A stretch of 64,000 bases of DNA. Source: UBA8337 sp965221415 (GTDB taxonomy: Bacteria > Pseudomonadota > Alphaproteobacteria > RS24). The notes beneath the pieces are model-generated. The model did no database searches. It was not told where the DNA came from and saw only the letters and a list, made by a program, of their open reading frames with translations. The stretch lies in assembly GCA_965221415.1 (NCBI GenBank), contig OZ244887.1, positions 558,001 through 622,000 of the forward strand, written 5' to 3'. This document shows, in pieces, positions 8,103 through 16,592 of this stretch. A program made the translations under genes and the position numbers. How positions within the stretch are numbered: the stretch's first letter is position 1; every line of letters begins with the position of its first letter.

Positions 8103-11100
8103 ATCTCTAGCTTTTCGTGTCCATCGCGGCGACCCATTTTGTCGCGTAATTGCGATATGCTACGCAACCCCGAAATCCGCTGCGCCAAACTATCCGGCAG
8201 GGTCAGCATGACGGGCACCAGAATGAGCGTGAGCAGGGTTGAGAAACCAAGCCCGAAGATAATCGCTGTGGCTAATTGTATCCACCACGCCGCCTCTGGA
8301 TTGCCGACTTGTATGGAACGGTCGAACACATCGACAGACACGCCAACGGCCATTGGAAATAAGCCAATCATCGTGGTGACGGTGGTGAGCAGAATCGGAC
8401 GCAGACGCTGTCCGGCAGCTTTTAACACCACGTCGATTTTGTCCATGCCGGTTGCGAGCAAGCGTTGATAGGTGTCGATAAGCACAATTGAGTTATTCAC
8501 CACAATGCCCGCCAGTGCGACGACCCCCGTGCCGGTCATGATAACTGAGAAGGTTTGTCCAGTGACGACCATGCCGAGCAATACCCCAACGGTTGAGAGA
8601 ATCACCGTAGACAGCGTCAGCAGGGTGCAATACAGGCTGTTGAACTGCATCAGCAAAATAATGAACATCAAGGTGAGCGAGGCAATCATCGCGCTGCCAA
8701 GGAAGGCGGTGGCGGCGGCGGCTTCTTCGTTCGCGCCGCGTAATTGTACGTTGACGCCTGCGGGTAGCTCTTGTGTGCCAATCCAGTCGAGGAAGTCATT
8801 TTCTAAATCCGTCGCCAGATATTCCAATCCCGTTTCGGGGTTGATGGCCATGCCAGCTTTGACTTCAAGAATACGGCGGCCATCGACGCGGTTGATATTG
8901 TCGCGCCGTTTTGATGGTTCGCGGGTGACGAAATTGGTAATCGGCACGTTGCCCGCGGGGGTTTGCACGCGCAATTGATCCAGTTGGTCGAACGAGCGCG
9001 ACCCTTGCGGATAGCGCGCGCGGATTTCAATCTCCTCATCGCTATCATCGGGGCGATAATGGCCGACCAGAATACCATTGGTGACCAGTTGCACGACATT
9101 GCCGAGGGTTAAGATATCGGCCTGAAAGCGTCCTGCGGCTTCGCGGTCAACGGCCATATTCCACTCGATGCCGGGCAGGGGTAAGGTGTCTTCAATGTCG
9201 GTGTATAAATCATCGCGGGATTGGAAATAGCCTTTAATATGTTCAACCATTGCCGATAATTGGGCTAAGTCTTGGCCGCTGACTTCTATCTCGATGCCTT
9301 CGCCTGCTGGGGGGCCTTGTTCGCGCTCTTTGACTTCGACCTCGATGCCAGCAAGATGGCGACTACGCTCGGTGATGGTCTGCATGATGAATGTTGCCGA
9401 AGGGCGCGTGGTGTAATGGGTGAACTCAATGCGTATCAGGCCGATTAAATCGGCGGGCCATTCGCCATCGCCGAGGCCGGGGCTTGCGTCGCTGCCCAGA
9501 GCGGGGCCTGCTTGGGCAAAAGCGCTTTCGATGCCGGGTGTGTCGAGGATAATGCGTTCTACGAGTTTGGTTGCTTGGTCGGCTTCGGCGACGGATAAAT
9601 TGCCGCGTCCTTTGACCAGAACATTGGCTTGGAAGGGTTCGACATCGACCGAAAACTCAACACCAGAGCCAAATCGCCCATAGAGCATAACAACGACAAC
9701 CAGCACGCTTATCGCAACGCCAAGGGTGGTGAGTGGCCAGTTAATGCAGGTTTTGAGGAAGCGCAAATAGCGCCCCGTCATGCCGGGTGTTTCGCGCAAA
9801 TGTATTCTTTTGTCACCTGCGAGACTGGCCAGAAGCTCATCACCCTCTTGCTCAGATTTACCGACTAAGCCGCCAATCACTGGTAAGAATACCATTGCTG
9901 TGGCGAGCGATGCGGTGAGAATAATAATCACGGTCATCGGCAAGTAAGACATAAACTTGCCTGTTACCCCCGGCCAAAACAGCATAGGCGCAAAAGCTGC
10001 AAGTGTGGTGGCTGTTGACGATACAATCGGCCAGAACATCCGTGATGATGCCATCGCATAGGCTTCTTTGCGGTCTAGCCCCTCGGCCATTTTGCGGTCG
10101 GCATATTCGACGACGACAATCGCGCCATCGACAAGAATACCAACCGATAGAATAAAGCCGAACATAATCATCATATTCAGCGTCATGCCCAAAAGGTCGA
10201 CTATCAGGAAACCAACAAGAAACGATGTCGGGATGGCTAGTCCAACAAGCAAGGCCGAGCGAAGCCCAAGGGCGGCAATCACCAAAATCATCACGAGGAA
10301 AATCGCGTTAGAAATAGAGATTTCCAATGACCCAATCATTTCAAAGATGAAATTGGAAATATCGGCTGAGAAATCAACGTCGATGTTTTTCGGCCAATTT
10401 TCTGTGTAGTCCAGCGATAATTCGCGTACTTCGCGTGTCGTGGAAACGACATTTGCGCCCAGACGCTTGACGACTTCAATCGAGATTGAGGGTTGTCCGT
10501 TAAACCGCGCATAGATGGATTGGTCTTTAAAGCTGCGGCGAATATCAGCGATATCGCTCAGGCGCACCACAGCATCGCCTTGCGTTTTAATCGGTAATTG
10601 GCTCACATCCGCGGCACTTTCAATAAGCCCCGGTATCGACAGCGCAAAGCGGCCACTGCCGTTTTCAATGCTGCCGGCTGGCACAAGCTGATTGTTGCGC
10701 GTCAGCGTATTGTAAAGCTCGGTGACGGTGACATTGTAGTTTTCCATCGCGCGTGGGTCGATGACGACTTCCAGAAGCTCTTCGCGGTTGCCAATCAGTT
10801 TGGCTTCCAGCACGGATGACATGCCAGAGATTTCTTCCTTTAGCTTTTTTGCATATGAATAAAGCTCGCGCTCTGACCCGGGACTGGTCAGATTGACCAT
10901 AATCACGGGAAACAAGCCAGCGTTAAACTCTTTGATATCAGGCTCTTCTGCATCGTCGGGTAGCTCGGTGCGGACTTGGTCCATTTTTTCACGGACATCG
11001 AGCAGGGCTTGGTCTTTATCGAAGCTGACATCGAACTCAAGGATAACCGCGCCGTAGTTTTGGGCGGCCACTGACCGCATTTCTTTCAGGCCAGTGAGCG

Positions 11101-11320
11101 TGCGTAGCTCTAGCTCCATGGGTTTGACAAGCAAGCGCTCGGCATCAATCGGCGCAATACCCGGTAGCACGACACCGACATACACAACGGGGATAGGAAT
11201 ATCGGGGTCGGCTTCGCGCGGCAGACTGATATAGGACGTTATACCTCCCAGTAGCAGGGCGGCCAATATGGTTAAAACAGCGCGACTGCGCCCGATAGCA
11301 GCGGTTATGAAATCATACAT
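8099..11320 (-). CDS. RND-family efflux transporter permease
   Basis: A 1073-residue inner-membrane permease of the AcrB/MexB superfamily. It has a first transmembrane segment near residues 10-30, two large periplasmic loops, and clusters of membrane helices near residues 335-545 and 850-1050. The proton-relay position in helix 4 reads GILVDGAIVVVEY: the first aspartate (Asp398) is kept but the second Asp of AcrB-type VDDA is Gly, as in several RND branches of unknown substrate. It forms a pump with the adaptor encoded upstream (ATGA overlap). No outer-membrane channel gene is adjacent. The substrate cannot be told. Confidence 0.92.
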   Translation of the reverse strand: MYDFITAAIGRSRAVLTILAALLLGGITSYISLPREADPDIPIPVVYVGVVLPGIAPIDAERLLVKPMELELRTLTGLKEMRSVAAQNYGAVILEFDVSFDKDQALLDVREKMDQVRTELPDDAEEPDIKEFNAGLFPVIMVNLTSPGSERELYSYAKKLKEEISGMSSVLEAKLIGNREELLEVVIDPRAMENYNVTVTELYNTLTRNNQLVPAGSIENGSGRFALSIPGLIESAADVSQLPIKTQGDAVVRLSDIADIRRSFKDQSIYARFNGQPSISIEVVKRLGANVVSTTREVRELSLDYTENWPKNIDVDFSADISNFIFEMIGSLEISISNAIFLVMILVIAALGLRSALLVGLAIPTSFLVGFLIVDLLGMTLNMMIMFGFILSVGILVDGAIVVVEYADRKMAEGLDRKEAYAMASSRMFWPIVSSTATTLAAFAPMLFWPGVTGKFMSYLPMTVIIILTASLATAMVFLPVIGGLVGKSEQEGDELLASLAGDKRIHLRETPGMTGRYLRFLKTCINWPLTTLGVAISVLVVVVMLYGRFGSGVEFSVDVEPFQANVLVKGRGNLSVAEADQATKLVERIILDTPGIESAFAQAGPALGSDASPGLGDGEWPADLIGLIRIEFTHYTTRPSATFIMQTITERSRHLAGIEVEVKEREQGPPAGEGIEIEVSGQDLAQLSAMVEHIKGYFQSRDDLYTDIEDTLPLPGIEWNMAVDREAAGRFQADILTLGNVVQLVTNGILVGHYRPDDSDEEIEIRARYPQGSRSFDQLDQLRVQTPAGNVPITNFVTREPSKRRDNINRVDGRRILEVKAGMAINPETGLEYLATDLENDFLDWIGTQELPAGVNVQLRGANEEAAAATAFLGSAMIASLTLMFIILLMQFNSLYCTLLTLSTVILSTVGVLLGMVVTGQTFSVIMTGTGVVALAGIVVNNSIVLIDTYQRLLATGMDKIDVVLKAAGQRLRPILLTTVTTMIGLFPMAVGVSVDVFDRSIQVGNPEAAWWIQLATAIIFGLGFSTLLTLILVPVMLTLPDSLAQRISGLRSISQLRDKMGRRDGHEKLEI

Positions 11321-12471
11321 CAGAGCGCTCCTGTCGTAGGCTCAATTTCGAAATCTACTTCGCGGCCATCGCGGGTATATTCGCCACCGTGGATAATTAC
11401 TTTTTCGCTCGGGGCAAGACCAATAACCATCGCCCCGTCCAAATCATCAGAGATAACTGTCACGGGACGAAAGACCACGCGATTATCGACGACAACGCGC
11501 ACACCGAGTTTTCCGTTATCGCCAAGCGTCAACACGCTTTGGGGGATGCGCGTGGCGGCGACATCGCCCGCGTTCAAATCAAGCTCGGCACTAATGCCAT
11601 CGCGCAGTAGGAGGTCGGTATTATCGACTTCTAGTTCCATACGGAAGGTGCGGGTCGCGGTGTTGGGTGTTTCGGCGATATAGCGGATAAAACCATTTAC
11701 TTCTTCGCCAGTGCTGAGCTTGGCTTTGCCCGTTGCGCCAAGCGCGACATGTTTCACTTGATTTTCGGCGACATGGGCAACAACCAAGAGGGGGTTTTTA
11801 TCGATAATCGTGCCGCATGGTTTGCCCATGCTCATATATTGACCGATTTCGACGGGCTGGCTATCGAGAATACCGTCAAATGGGGCTTTAATTCTTGTCC
11901 GATTAAACTCGACGAGGTGCGCTTTTACCGAGGCGACGGCGGCATCATAATTTGCTTGTGCGCTTGCCAGTTGGCTTTTTGATGTATGGCCTTGCTTGTT
12001 GAGTTTGCGGGCGGCGTCGAATTCGATTTTACGGGCATCGCGTTGGGCGCGCGCTTGGTCGAGTTGAGCGCGACGTGCGCCGACGTCGATTTGACAAACA
12101 ATCTGGCCTTTTTGCACAAAGCTGCCTTTTTCGACGGGGAGTTCTGAGATGGTGCCGCCGGTTTCGGCGGCGATAGTTACGACTTTATCTGCTTCGGTGC
12201 GCGCTTGCAGTCTGATACGATTGGTGAACGGTTGGGCTTCGAGCGTTTTGACGATTACTTTGAAGCGCGTATTGGTTGATTTGGCTTCGGCGAGTGCCGT
12301 AGCGGGGACGATTGGCGCGGCGTTTTGCGAGAACACCCCGCTCATCAGCCATATAATAATACCGATAAAGACAAGAATAGAGGTAAAGATAGACTTACTG
12401 ATGGGCAGCGCAAAGCGCGGACGCCTCGCGGTAATCGGCTGCGTTTCATGATTTTCAGGGTCAAAATTCAT
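11320..12471 (-). CDS. RND efflux periplasmic adaptor (membrane fusion) protein
   Basis: The 383-residue product has one N-terminal membrane anchor (about residues 28-48), a lipoyl/hairpin region containing GGTISELPVEKGSFVQKG, a coiled-coil hairpin, and a beta-barrel part with AHVAENQVKHV. It joins the inner-membrane permease to an outer-membrane channel. ATG at 12471 is preferred, with a weak GGTAAG upstream. A GTG at 12501 in frame would add 10 residues but has no ribosome binding site. The stop overlaps the permease start (ATGA), so the two are co-translated. Confidence 0.88.
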   Translation of the reverse strand: MNFDPENHETQPITARRPRFALPISKSIFTSILVFIGIIIWLMSGVFSQNAAPIVPATALAEAKSTNTRFKVIVKTLEAQPFTNRIRLQARTEADKVVTIAAETGGTISELPVEKGSFVQKGQIVCQIDVGARRAQLDQARAQRDARKIEFDAARKLNKQGHTSKSQLASAQANYDAAVASVKAHLVEFNRTRIKAPFDGILDSQPVEIGQYMSMGKPCGTIIDKNPLLVVAHVAENQVKHVALGATGKAKLSTGEEVNGFIRYIAETPNTATRTFRMELEVDNTDLLLRDGISAELDLNAGDVAATRIPQSVLTLGDNGKLGVRVVVDNRVVFRPVTVISDDLDGAMVIGLAPSEKVIIHGGEYTRDGREVDFEIEPTTGAL

Positions 12472-12549
12472 AATTTTCTTACCAAACTGATAATAATCCA
12501 CTTAGTATAACGTTTTTCTAGCATAAACCCGTCAATTTGCTACACCGAA

Positions 12550-12578
12550 TTGACAGATACGTCATGTGTTTTTACGCT
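12550..12578 (+). promoter_or_regulatory. sigma70-like promoter for the DUF1330-ggt pair
   Basis: A perfect -35 TTGACA (12550-12555), 17-base spacer and -10 TACGCT (12573-12578). AAGGAG at 12590-12595 and the ATG at 12602 follow, giving a leader of about 15-20 bases. The region also separates this pair from the divergent efflux genes. Confidence 0.55.
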
Positions 12579-12601
12579 ACCCTAACTTTAAGGAGATAAT
12601 A

Positions 12602-13015
12602 ATGAATTTCGAGAATGCAACACATATAACACGAGAACAGTTTAAAGGTTTTTTTGAAGATGACCACGGCAAGCCTATTTGCATGGTTAATTTGCTTAAA
12701 TTTAAGGAAAAGGCGGAGTATCCCGAGGATCACGAGCTGCACGGCAAGGATATGACGGGGGCTGAGGCTTATGCGCTTTATGCGGCTGAGGTGAACAAGA
12801 TTCTGGAAAGCTTTGGAGGCGGCCTTGTATTTTCTGGGCGCGTTGAACGCTTGGTTCTTGGTCAGGTTGACGAGTTATGGGATGCGGTTGCGATTGCGCG
12901 CTATCCGACGCGCAAGCACATGGCTGAGATGGTTGGGTCGGATGAGTATCGCGCTATCGAAGTGCATCGCGATGCTGGTCTGGCGGGTCAGTTGAATATC
13001 GAGACGACCGAATAG
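12602..13015 (+). CDS. DUF1330 domain protein
   Basis: A 137-residue cytoplasmic protein of the DUF1330 family, dimeric ferredoxin-like alpha-beta barrels whose function is not established. The family pattern is visible as MVNLLKFKE, then EAYALYAAEV, LVFSGRVE, and WDAVAIARYPTRKHMAEMVGSDEY. The start is fixed by AAGGAG seven bases upstream; an in-frame extension to 12566 would run into the promoter. It is followed 15 bases later by ggt, so co-transcription is likely, but no functional link between the two is known. Confidence 0.85.
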   Translation: MNFENATHITREQFKGFFEDDHGKPICMVNLLKFKEKAEYPEDHELHGKDMTGAEAYALYAAEVNKILESFGGGLVFSGRVERLVLGQVDELWDAVAIARYPTRKHMAEMVGSDEYRAIEVHRDAGLAGQLNIETTE

Positions 13016-13030
13016 TTTAAGGAAGTTCAC

Positions 13031-14782
13031 GTGCCACATTCACCTCGCGGGCCTGCATGGGCTGTCGTTTATATGTCGCTGCTGATTTTGCTTGGGCCGT
13101 TTTTGCATTTGCAATATGTGCACGTTTCGCATCACTGGAGGCTTGCGCCGAAGGGTGTGTTTGGCGATGAGGCGATGGTTGTGTCGGCGCATTTTTTAGC
13201 GTCTGAGGTTGGTCGCGATGTGCTGCGTGATGGCGGCAATGCGTTTGATGCGGCGGTTGCGGTGAACTTTGCTTTAGCGGTAGTTTATCAGCAGGCGGGG
13301 AATATTGGCGGCGGCGGGTTTATGGTTTATCGGCTTGCTGATGGCGAAGCGGGCGCGTTGGATTTTCGTGAGAAAGCGCCGCTGAAGGCGCATCGCGACA
13401 TGTATCTTGATGCGCAGGGCGAGGTTATCAAAGGGCTGAGTTTGAAGGGTCATTTGGCGGTTGGCGTACCGGGGAGTGTTGCGGGGATGGCGGCGCTGCA
13501 TGGACGTTTTGGGTCGCTGCCGTGGGATGTGCTTGTGCGCCCGTCGGTTGAGTTGGCGGCGGGCGGGTTCGTGCTGACGGAGAAGGCGGCGCGGATGTTC
13601 AATCGTTATCAGGAGGATTTCGCGACGGTTAATCGTTTTGCGCCTGCGGTGGTTCGTGATGCGCCGTGGGTTGAGGGCGATGTGATAGCGTTTCCGCTTT
13701 TGGCGCAGACGTTGCAGCGTATTGCGTTACGGGGTCGTGATGGTTTTTACAAGGGCGAGACGGCGCGGCTGATTGCGGATGAGATGCGTGCGGGTGGAGG
13801 GCTGATAACGCGGCAGGATTTGGCTGCGTATGAGGCTGTTTGGCGTGCGCCTATTCGTTTTTCGTATCGTGGTCACGAGATTATTTCGATGCCGCCGCCT
13901 TCGTCTGGAGGTGTTGCTTTGGCGCAGCTTTTGCAGGGTGCGGAGCGTTTTGATATTGGCGGTTTGGGTCATAATTCGACGGCGCATATTCATGTGATGA
14001 CGGAGTTGGAGCGTCGTGCTTATGCTGACCGCGCGACTCATTTGGGGGACACGGATTTTGTATCTGTTGATGTGGCTGGATTGATTGACGGTGATTATAT
14101 TTCGGGTCGGAACGCGTCGATTGATATGGGGCGGAAGACTCCGAGTTCGGTTATTAAGCCGGGTGTGGTTGATGTTATTGAGAGTGTTGAGACGACGCAT
14201 TTTTCGATTGTTGATGTTGCGGGCAATGCGGTTTCGATAACGACGACGTTGAATGGTAATTACGGTTCGAAGGTTGTTGTTCGGGGCGGGGGGTTTTTCT
14301 TGAATAATGAGATGGATGATTTTTCGATTAAGGCGGGTCATGCGAATCAGTTTGGTCTTGTTGGGGATGATAAGAATGCGATAGCGGGCGGCAAGCGGAT
14401 GTTGTCGTCGATGACTCCGACGATTGTTGAGAAGGATGGTCGTTTGCGCGCTGTTTTAGGCACGCCGGGTGGCGCGACGATTATTACGTCTGTTTTTCAG
14501 ACTTTGTTGAACATTATTGATTTTGATATGAGCGCTCAGCAGGCGGTTCATGCGCGCAAGAGTCACAGCCAATGGCAGCCAGATTTTGTGATGCTTGAGA
14601 AGGGGACGTTGAGTCTTTTTAATATGGGTGGTTTGCAGGGTCGTGGTCATTCGCTTTATCCGTGGCCGCATTTTAAGTATACGCTGGGTCGGGTGGAAGC
14701 GATTTTGGTGCATGAAGATGGTCGTTTGGAGGGTGCGGCGGATTTCTCGCGCGGTTTTGATGACCGCGCGCTCGGTTTTTAA
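13031..14782 (+). CDS. ggt: gamma-glutamyltransferase
   Basis: A 583-residue Ntn-hydrolase proenzyme that removes or transfers the gamma-glutamyl group of glutathione and related compounds. An N-terminal hydrophobic segment (about residues 9-28) should export or anchor it in the periplasm. Self-processing is expected before Thr388 in the motif ETTHFSIVD, which makes that threonine the nucleophile of the small subunit; MLSSMTPT carries the oxyanion-hole serines. The start is GTG after AAGGAAG. Third codon positions are unusually rich in G and T, especially in the second half. No clear terminator follows. Confidence 0.94.
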   Translation: MPHSPRGPAWAVVYMSLLILLGPFLHLQYVHVSHHWRLAPKGVFGDEAMVVSAHFLASEVGRDVLRDGGNAFDAAVAVNFALAVVYQQAGNIGGGGFMVYRLADGEAGALDFREKAPLKAHRDMYLDAQGEVIKGLSLKGHLAVGVPGSVAGMAALHGRFGSLPWDVLVRPSVELAAGGFVLTEKAARMFNRYQEDFATVNRFAPAVVRDAPWVEGDVIAFPLLAQTLQRIALRGRDGFYKGETARLIADEMRAGGGLITRQDLAAYEAVWRAPIRFSYRGHEIISMPPPSSGGVALAQLLQGAERFDIGGLGHNSTAHIHVMTELERRAYADRATHLGDTDFVSVDVAGLIDGDYISGRNASIDMGRKTPSSVIKPGVVDVIESVETTHFSIVDVAGNAVSITTTLNGNYGSKVVVRGGGFFLNNEMDDFSIKAGHANQFGLVGDDKNAIAGGKRMLSSMTPTIVEKDGRLRAVLGTPGGATIITSVFQTLLNIIDFDMSAQQAVHARKSHSQWQPDFVMLEKGTLSLFNMGGLQGRGHSLYPWPHFKYTLGRVEAILVHEDGRLEGAADFSRGFDDRALGF

Positions 14783-14937
14783 TAGGGGTCTGTTCGCAGG
14801 GGAAAAGCAAACAAAGCCCATGAACAGAAGGCTTTGCGTCGCGGGAAACCCAACGACACGAATAGCGTTGCATTTTTTATATTCTGTCTTCAAGCTCTTT
14901 GGCGCTGATGCGCCTGTTAGCAGGGGAAAAGAATTTT
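14783..14937. other. intergenic region between convergent ggt and TPR gene, with an 18-base imperfect direct repeat
   Basis: No gene is seen. CTGTT(C/A)GCAGGGGAAAAG occurs at 14790-14807 and again at 14914-14931 with one mismatch. Between the copies lies a GTCG/GGG...CCC/CGAC hairpin near 14839-14858. After it comes a weak CAACG...CGTTG stem followed by CATTTTTT, which might end ggt transcription. The direct repeat could mark an insertion or a deletion scar. Confidence 0.5.
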
Positions 14938-15855
14938 TTACTCGTCCTCGTCTCGATTTGGCCAGATGCGGTCAAGCAAACTGCTAGGACCGATGCGCCG
15001 TCCATTGAGTTTAAGCAAAATCTCAACAGGTGAATTACCCTGCCAACTCCCAAAATATTTTTTTCGTATTTCCTGTAGCAATTCCTTGGCACTCGCATCG
15101 GTGCCACCAGTCCAGATTGCCATTTGGGTTTCAATGAATTGTCGTCTTCGCATATCTTCTGCAAGCGATTTGGCCTCAAGAATGTTTTGGTTGATAATTC
15201 TCAGCCACCAGATAATGGGAGTAGATACAACCAAAGCGATAGACACCCACGGAAGAAGCGCCAAAGGGTTATCAATCTTGAATTTCTCGACCAAGGTCAC
15301 AAAAATGGCCACGCCCCCAAAGTAGATACCGAGACCCCCCAACCATGTGAGGAGAATAATAGTTTGTCTACGACTAAAGCGGCGAAGTGATTTTAGGTGT
15401 TCTTGTCTTGTATCTTCAAGATCCTTATTGTTAGTGGCTATGCTCTTAACAAGTTTATCAGACGCAGCACTGATTTCTTTTTTCAGATGTTCTCTGATTG
15501 TCTCTCGTTCTTGCGCTGATGCTTGCAGTGCCACGGCGGCACTACGGCTATAATAAGCCACGGTATCTTTAGAGTCGAGTTTAATTGCTTTGTCATAATC
15601 AGAAATCGCGGCGGTAAGGTCTCCACTTCTTTCCTTTAGAGTGCCACGATAATAATAGGCTTTGGCATCATTTGGGGCGAGTTCAATCGCTTGGTCAAAA
15701 TCAGAAACCGCAGAGGCAAAATCGCCCAGTTCTATCTTCGCACTGCCGCGATTCCTATAGGCTTCGCCATCGTTTGGGTTTCCTTTGATATGGTGCGTTA
15801 GATGTTCAATCTCGGCGCGATACCTGCCACGGTCTTTTTCAGGTTGGGTTGCCAT
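14938..15855 (-). CDS. TPR protein with coiled coil and two membrane segments
   Basis: A 305-residue product of unknown function. Residues 1-28 form a helix resembling the N-termini of the two other TPR proteins here. Two full 34-residue TPR units (29-96) and a partial third follow, then a charged, probably coiled-coil stretch (about 112-162). Two membrane segments lie near 165-188 and 197-218. A C-terminal soluble part of about 85 residues (FIETQMAIWTGGTDASAKELL onward split here for length) is not recognised. ATG is preceded by AAGGAG. It has its own promoter (15895-15923), and sits 88 bases downstream of the next TPR gene. Confidence 0.8.
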   Translation of the reverse strand: MATQPEKDRGRYRAEIEHLTHHIKGNPNDGEAYRNRGSAKIELGDFASAVSDFDQAIELAPNDAKAYYYRGTLKERSGDLTAAISDYDKAIKLDSKDTVAYYSRSAAVALQASAQERETIREHLKKEISAASDKLVKSIATNNKDLEDTRQEHLKSLRRFSRRQTIILLTWLGGLGIYFGGVAIFVTLVEKFKIDNPLALLPWVSIALVVSTPIIWWLRIINQNILEAKSLAEDMRRRQFIETQMAIWTGGTDASAKELLQEIRKKYFGSWQGNSPVEILLKLNGRRIGPSSLLDRIWPNRDEDE

Positions 15856-15894
15856 ACGAGTTCTCCTTGTACAGGATGTTATTCTGTTGCAGGC

Positions 15895-15923
15895 ACTTTA
15901 GAGGTTAGGCGGCTTCAAGACAA
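15895..15923 (-). promoter_or_regulatory. promoter of the membrane TPR gene (duplicated element)
   Basis: On the minus strand TTGTCT (-35), 17 bases, TAAAGT (-10). The same element with near-identical spacer (TTGTCT-17-TAGAGT) precedes the TPR gene at 18883, and the sequence between promoter and start codon is also alike. Conservation between paralogous copies supports function. Confidence 0.55.
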
Positions 15924-15943
15924 ATGAAAATCTCTAAGGATAA

Positions 15944-16558
15944 TCACAAGTAGGTATCGTCACTATTCGGGTCGAGTTCACTCATTTTGTCTAAATCAGC
16001 CATTGCCGCATCATGGTTGCCTAATACGTTTTGCGTAACACTGCGACCGATATAGGCCTTGATATCATCTGGGTCGAGTGCAATCGCTTTATCAAAATCA
16101 GCTATCGCGGCGGCAAAGTCGCCCAGTTGTCCTTTCGCAATGCCACGGTGGGAATAGGCCTCGGCAAGATTGGGGTCGAGGGTAATCGCTTTGTCAAAAT
16201 CAGCAAGCGCACCGTCATGGTCGCCGAGTTTTGCCTTCGTAAGGCCGCGATTATAATGGGCAGTGGCATTGTTCGAGTCGCGCTCATCCGCTTTGTCAAA
16301 ATCGACTCTCGCACCGTCATGGTCTCCTAGTTTCCCTTTTGCAATGCCACGGATGAAATAAGTCTCGGTAAAATCTGGGTCGATATCAATCACTTTGTCC
16401 AAATCAACTATCGCGCTGCCATAATTGCCCAGCTGTATCTTGGTAATGCTGCGGTCAATATAGGCGTTAACATCTTCTGGATTGGCTTTGATACGCTGCG
16501 TCATCACGCCAATGTCGGCGAGATAATCAGTGCGTTCTTCTTTGGTTAGCTTTGCCAT
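15944..16558 (-). CDS. TPR-repeat protein, five units
   Basis: A 204-residue protein made almost only of tetratricopeptide repeats: a 28-residue N-terminal helix (MAKLTKEERTDYL...), five uninterrupted 34-residue units (29-198) of the form AY..RG.AK..LGD..AA..DFDKAI.LDP, and a six-residue tail. It has no signal peptide or membrane segment, unlike its two neighbours. TPR solenoids bind peptides or partner proteins; the partner is unknown. The start follows AAGGGG. It begins 34 bases after the capsid-like gene and shows no promoter of its own, so it is probably read from that gene's promoter. Confidence 0.85.
   Translation of the reverse strand: MAKLTKEERTDYLADIGVMTQRIKANPEDVNAYIDRSITKIQLGNYGSAIVDLDKVIDIDPDFTETYFIRGIAKGKLGDHDGARVDFDKADERDSNNATAHYNRGLTKAKLGDHDGALADFDKAITLDPNLAEAYSHRGIAKGQLGDFAAAIADFDKAIALDPDDIKAYIGRSVTQNVLGNHDAAMADLDKMSELDPNSDDTYL
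15965..16474 (-). repeat. five tandem 102-base TPR-coding repeats
   Basis: Five in-frame degenerate 102-base units encode the TPR array of the 204-residue protein. The segment reading (on the plus strand) TTTGTCAAAATCAGC recurs in several units and also in the array at 17768-18787. Such arrays can expand or contract by recombination. Confidence 0.75.
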
Positions 16559-16592
16559 GTGTGATGCCCCTTGTTCAGGCGATTATTGTTTA

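Noticed and set aside
12472..12501. GTG start for the efflux adaptor
   Set aside because: No ribosome binding site; ATG at 12471 is better placed, though the ten extra residues cannot be excluded.
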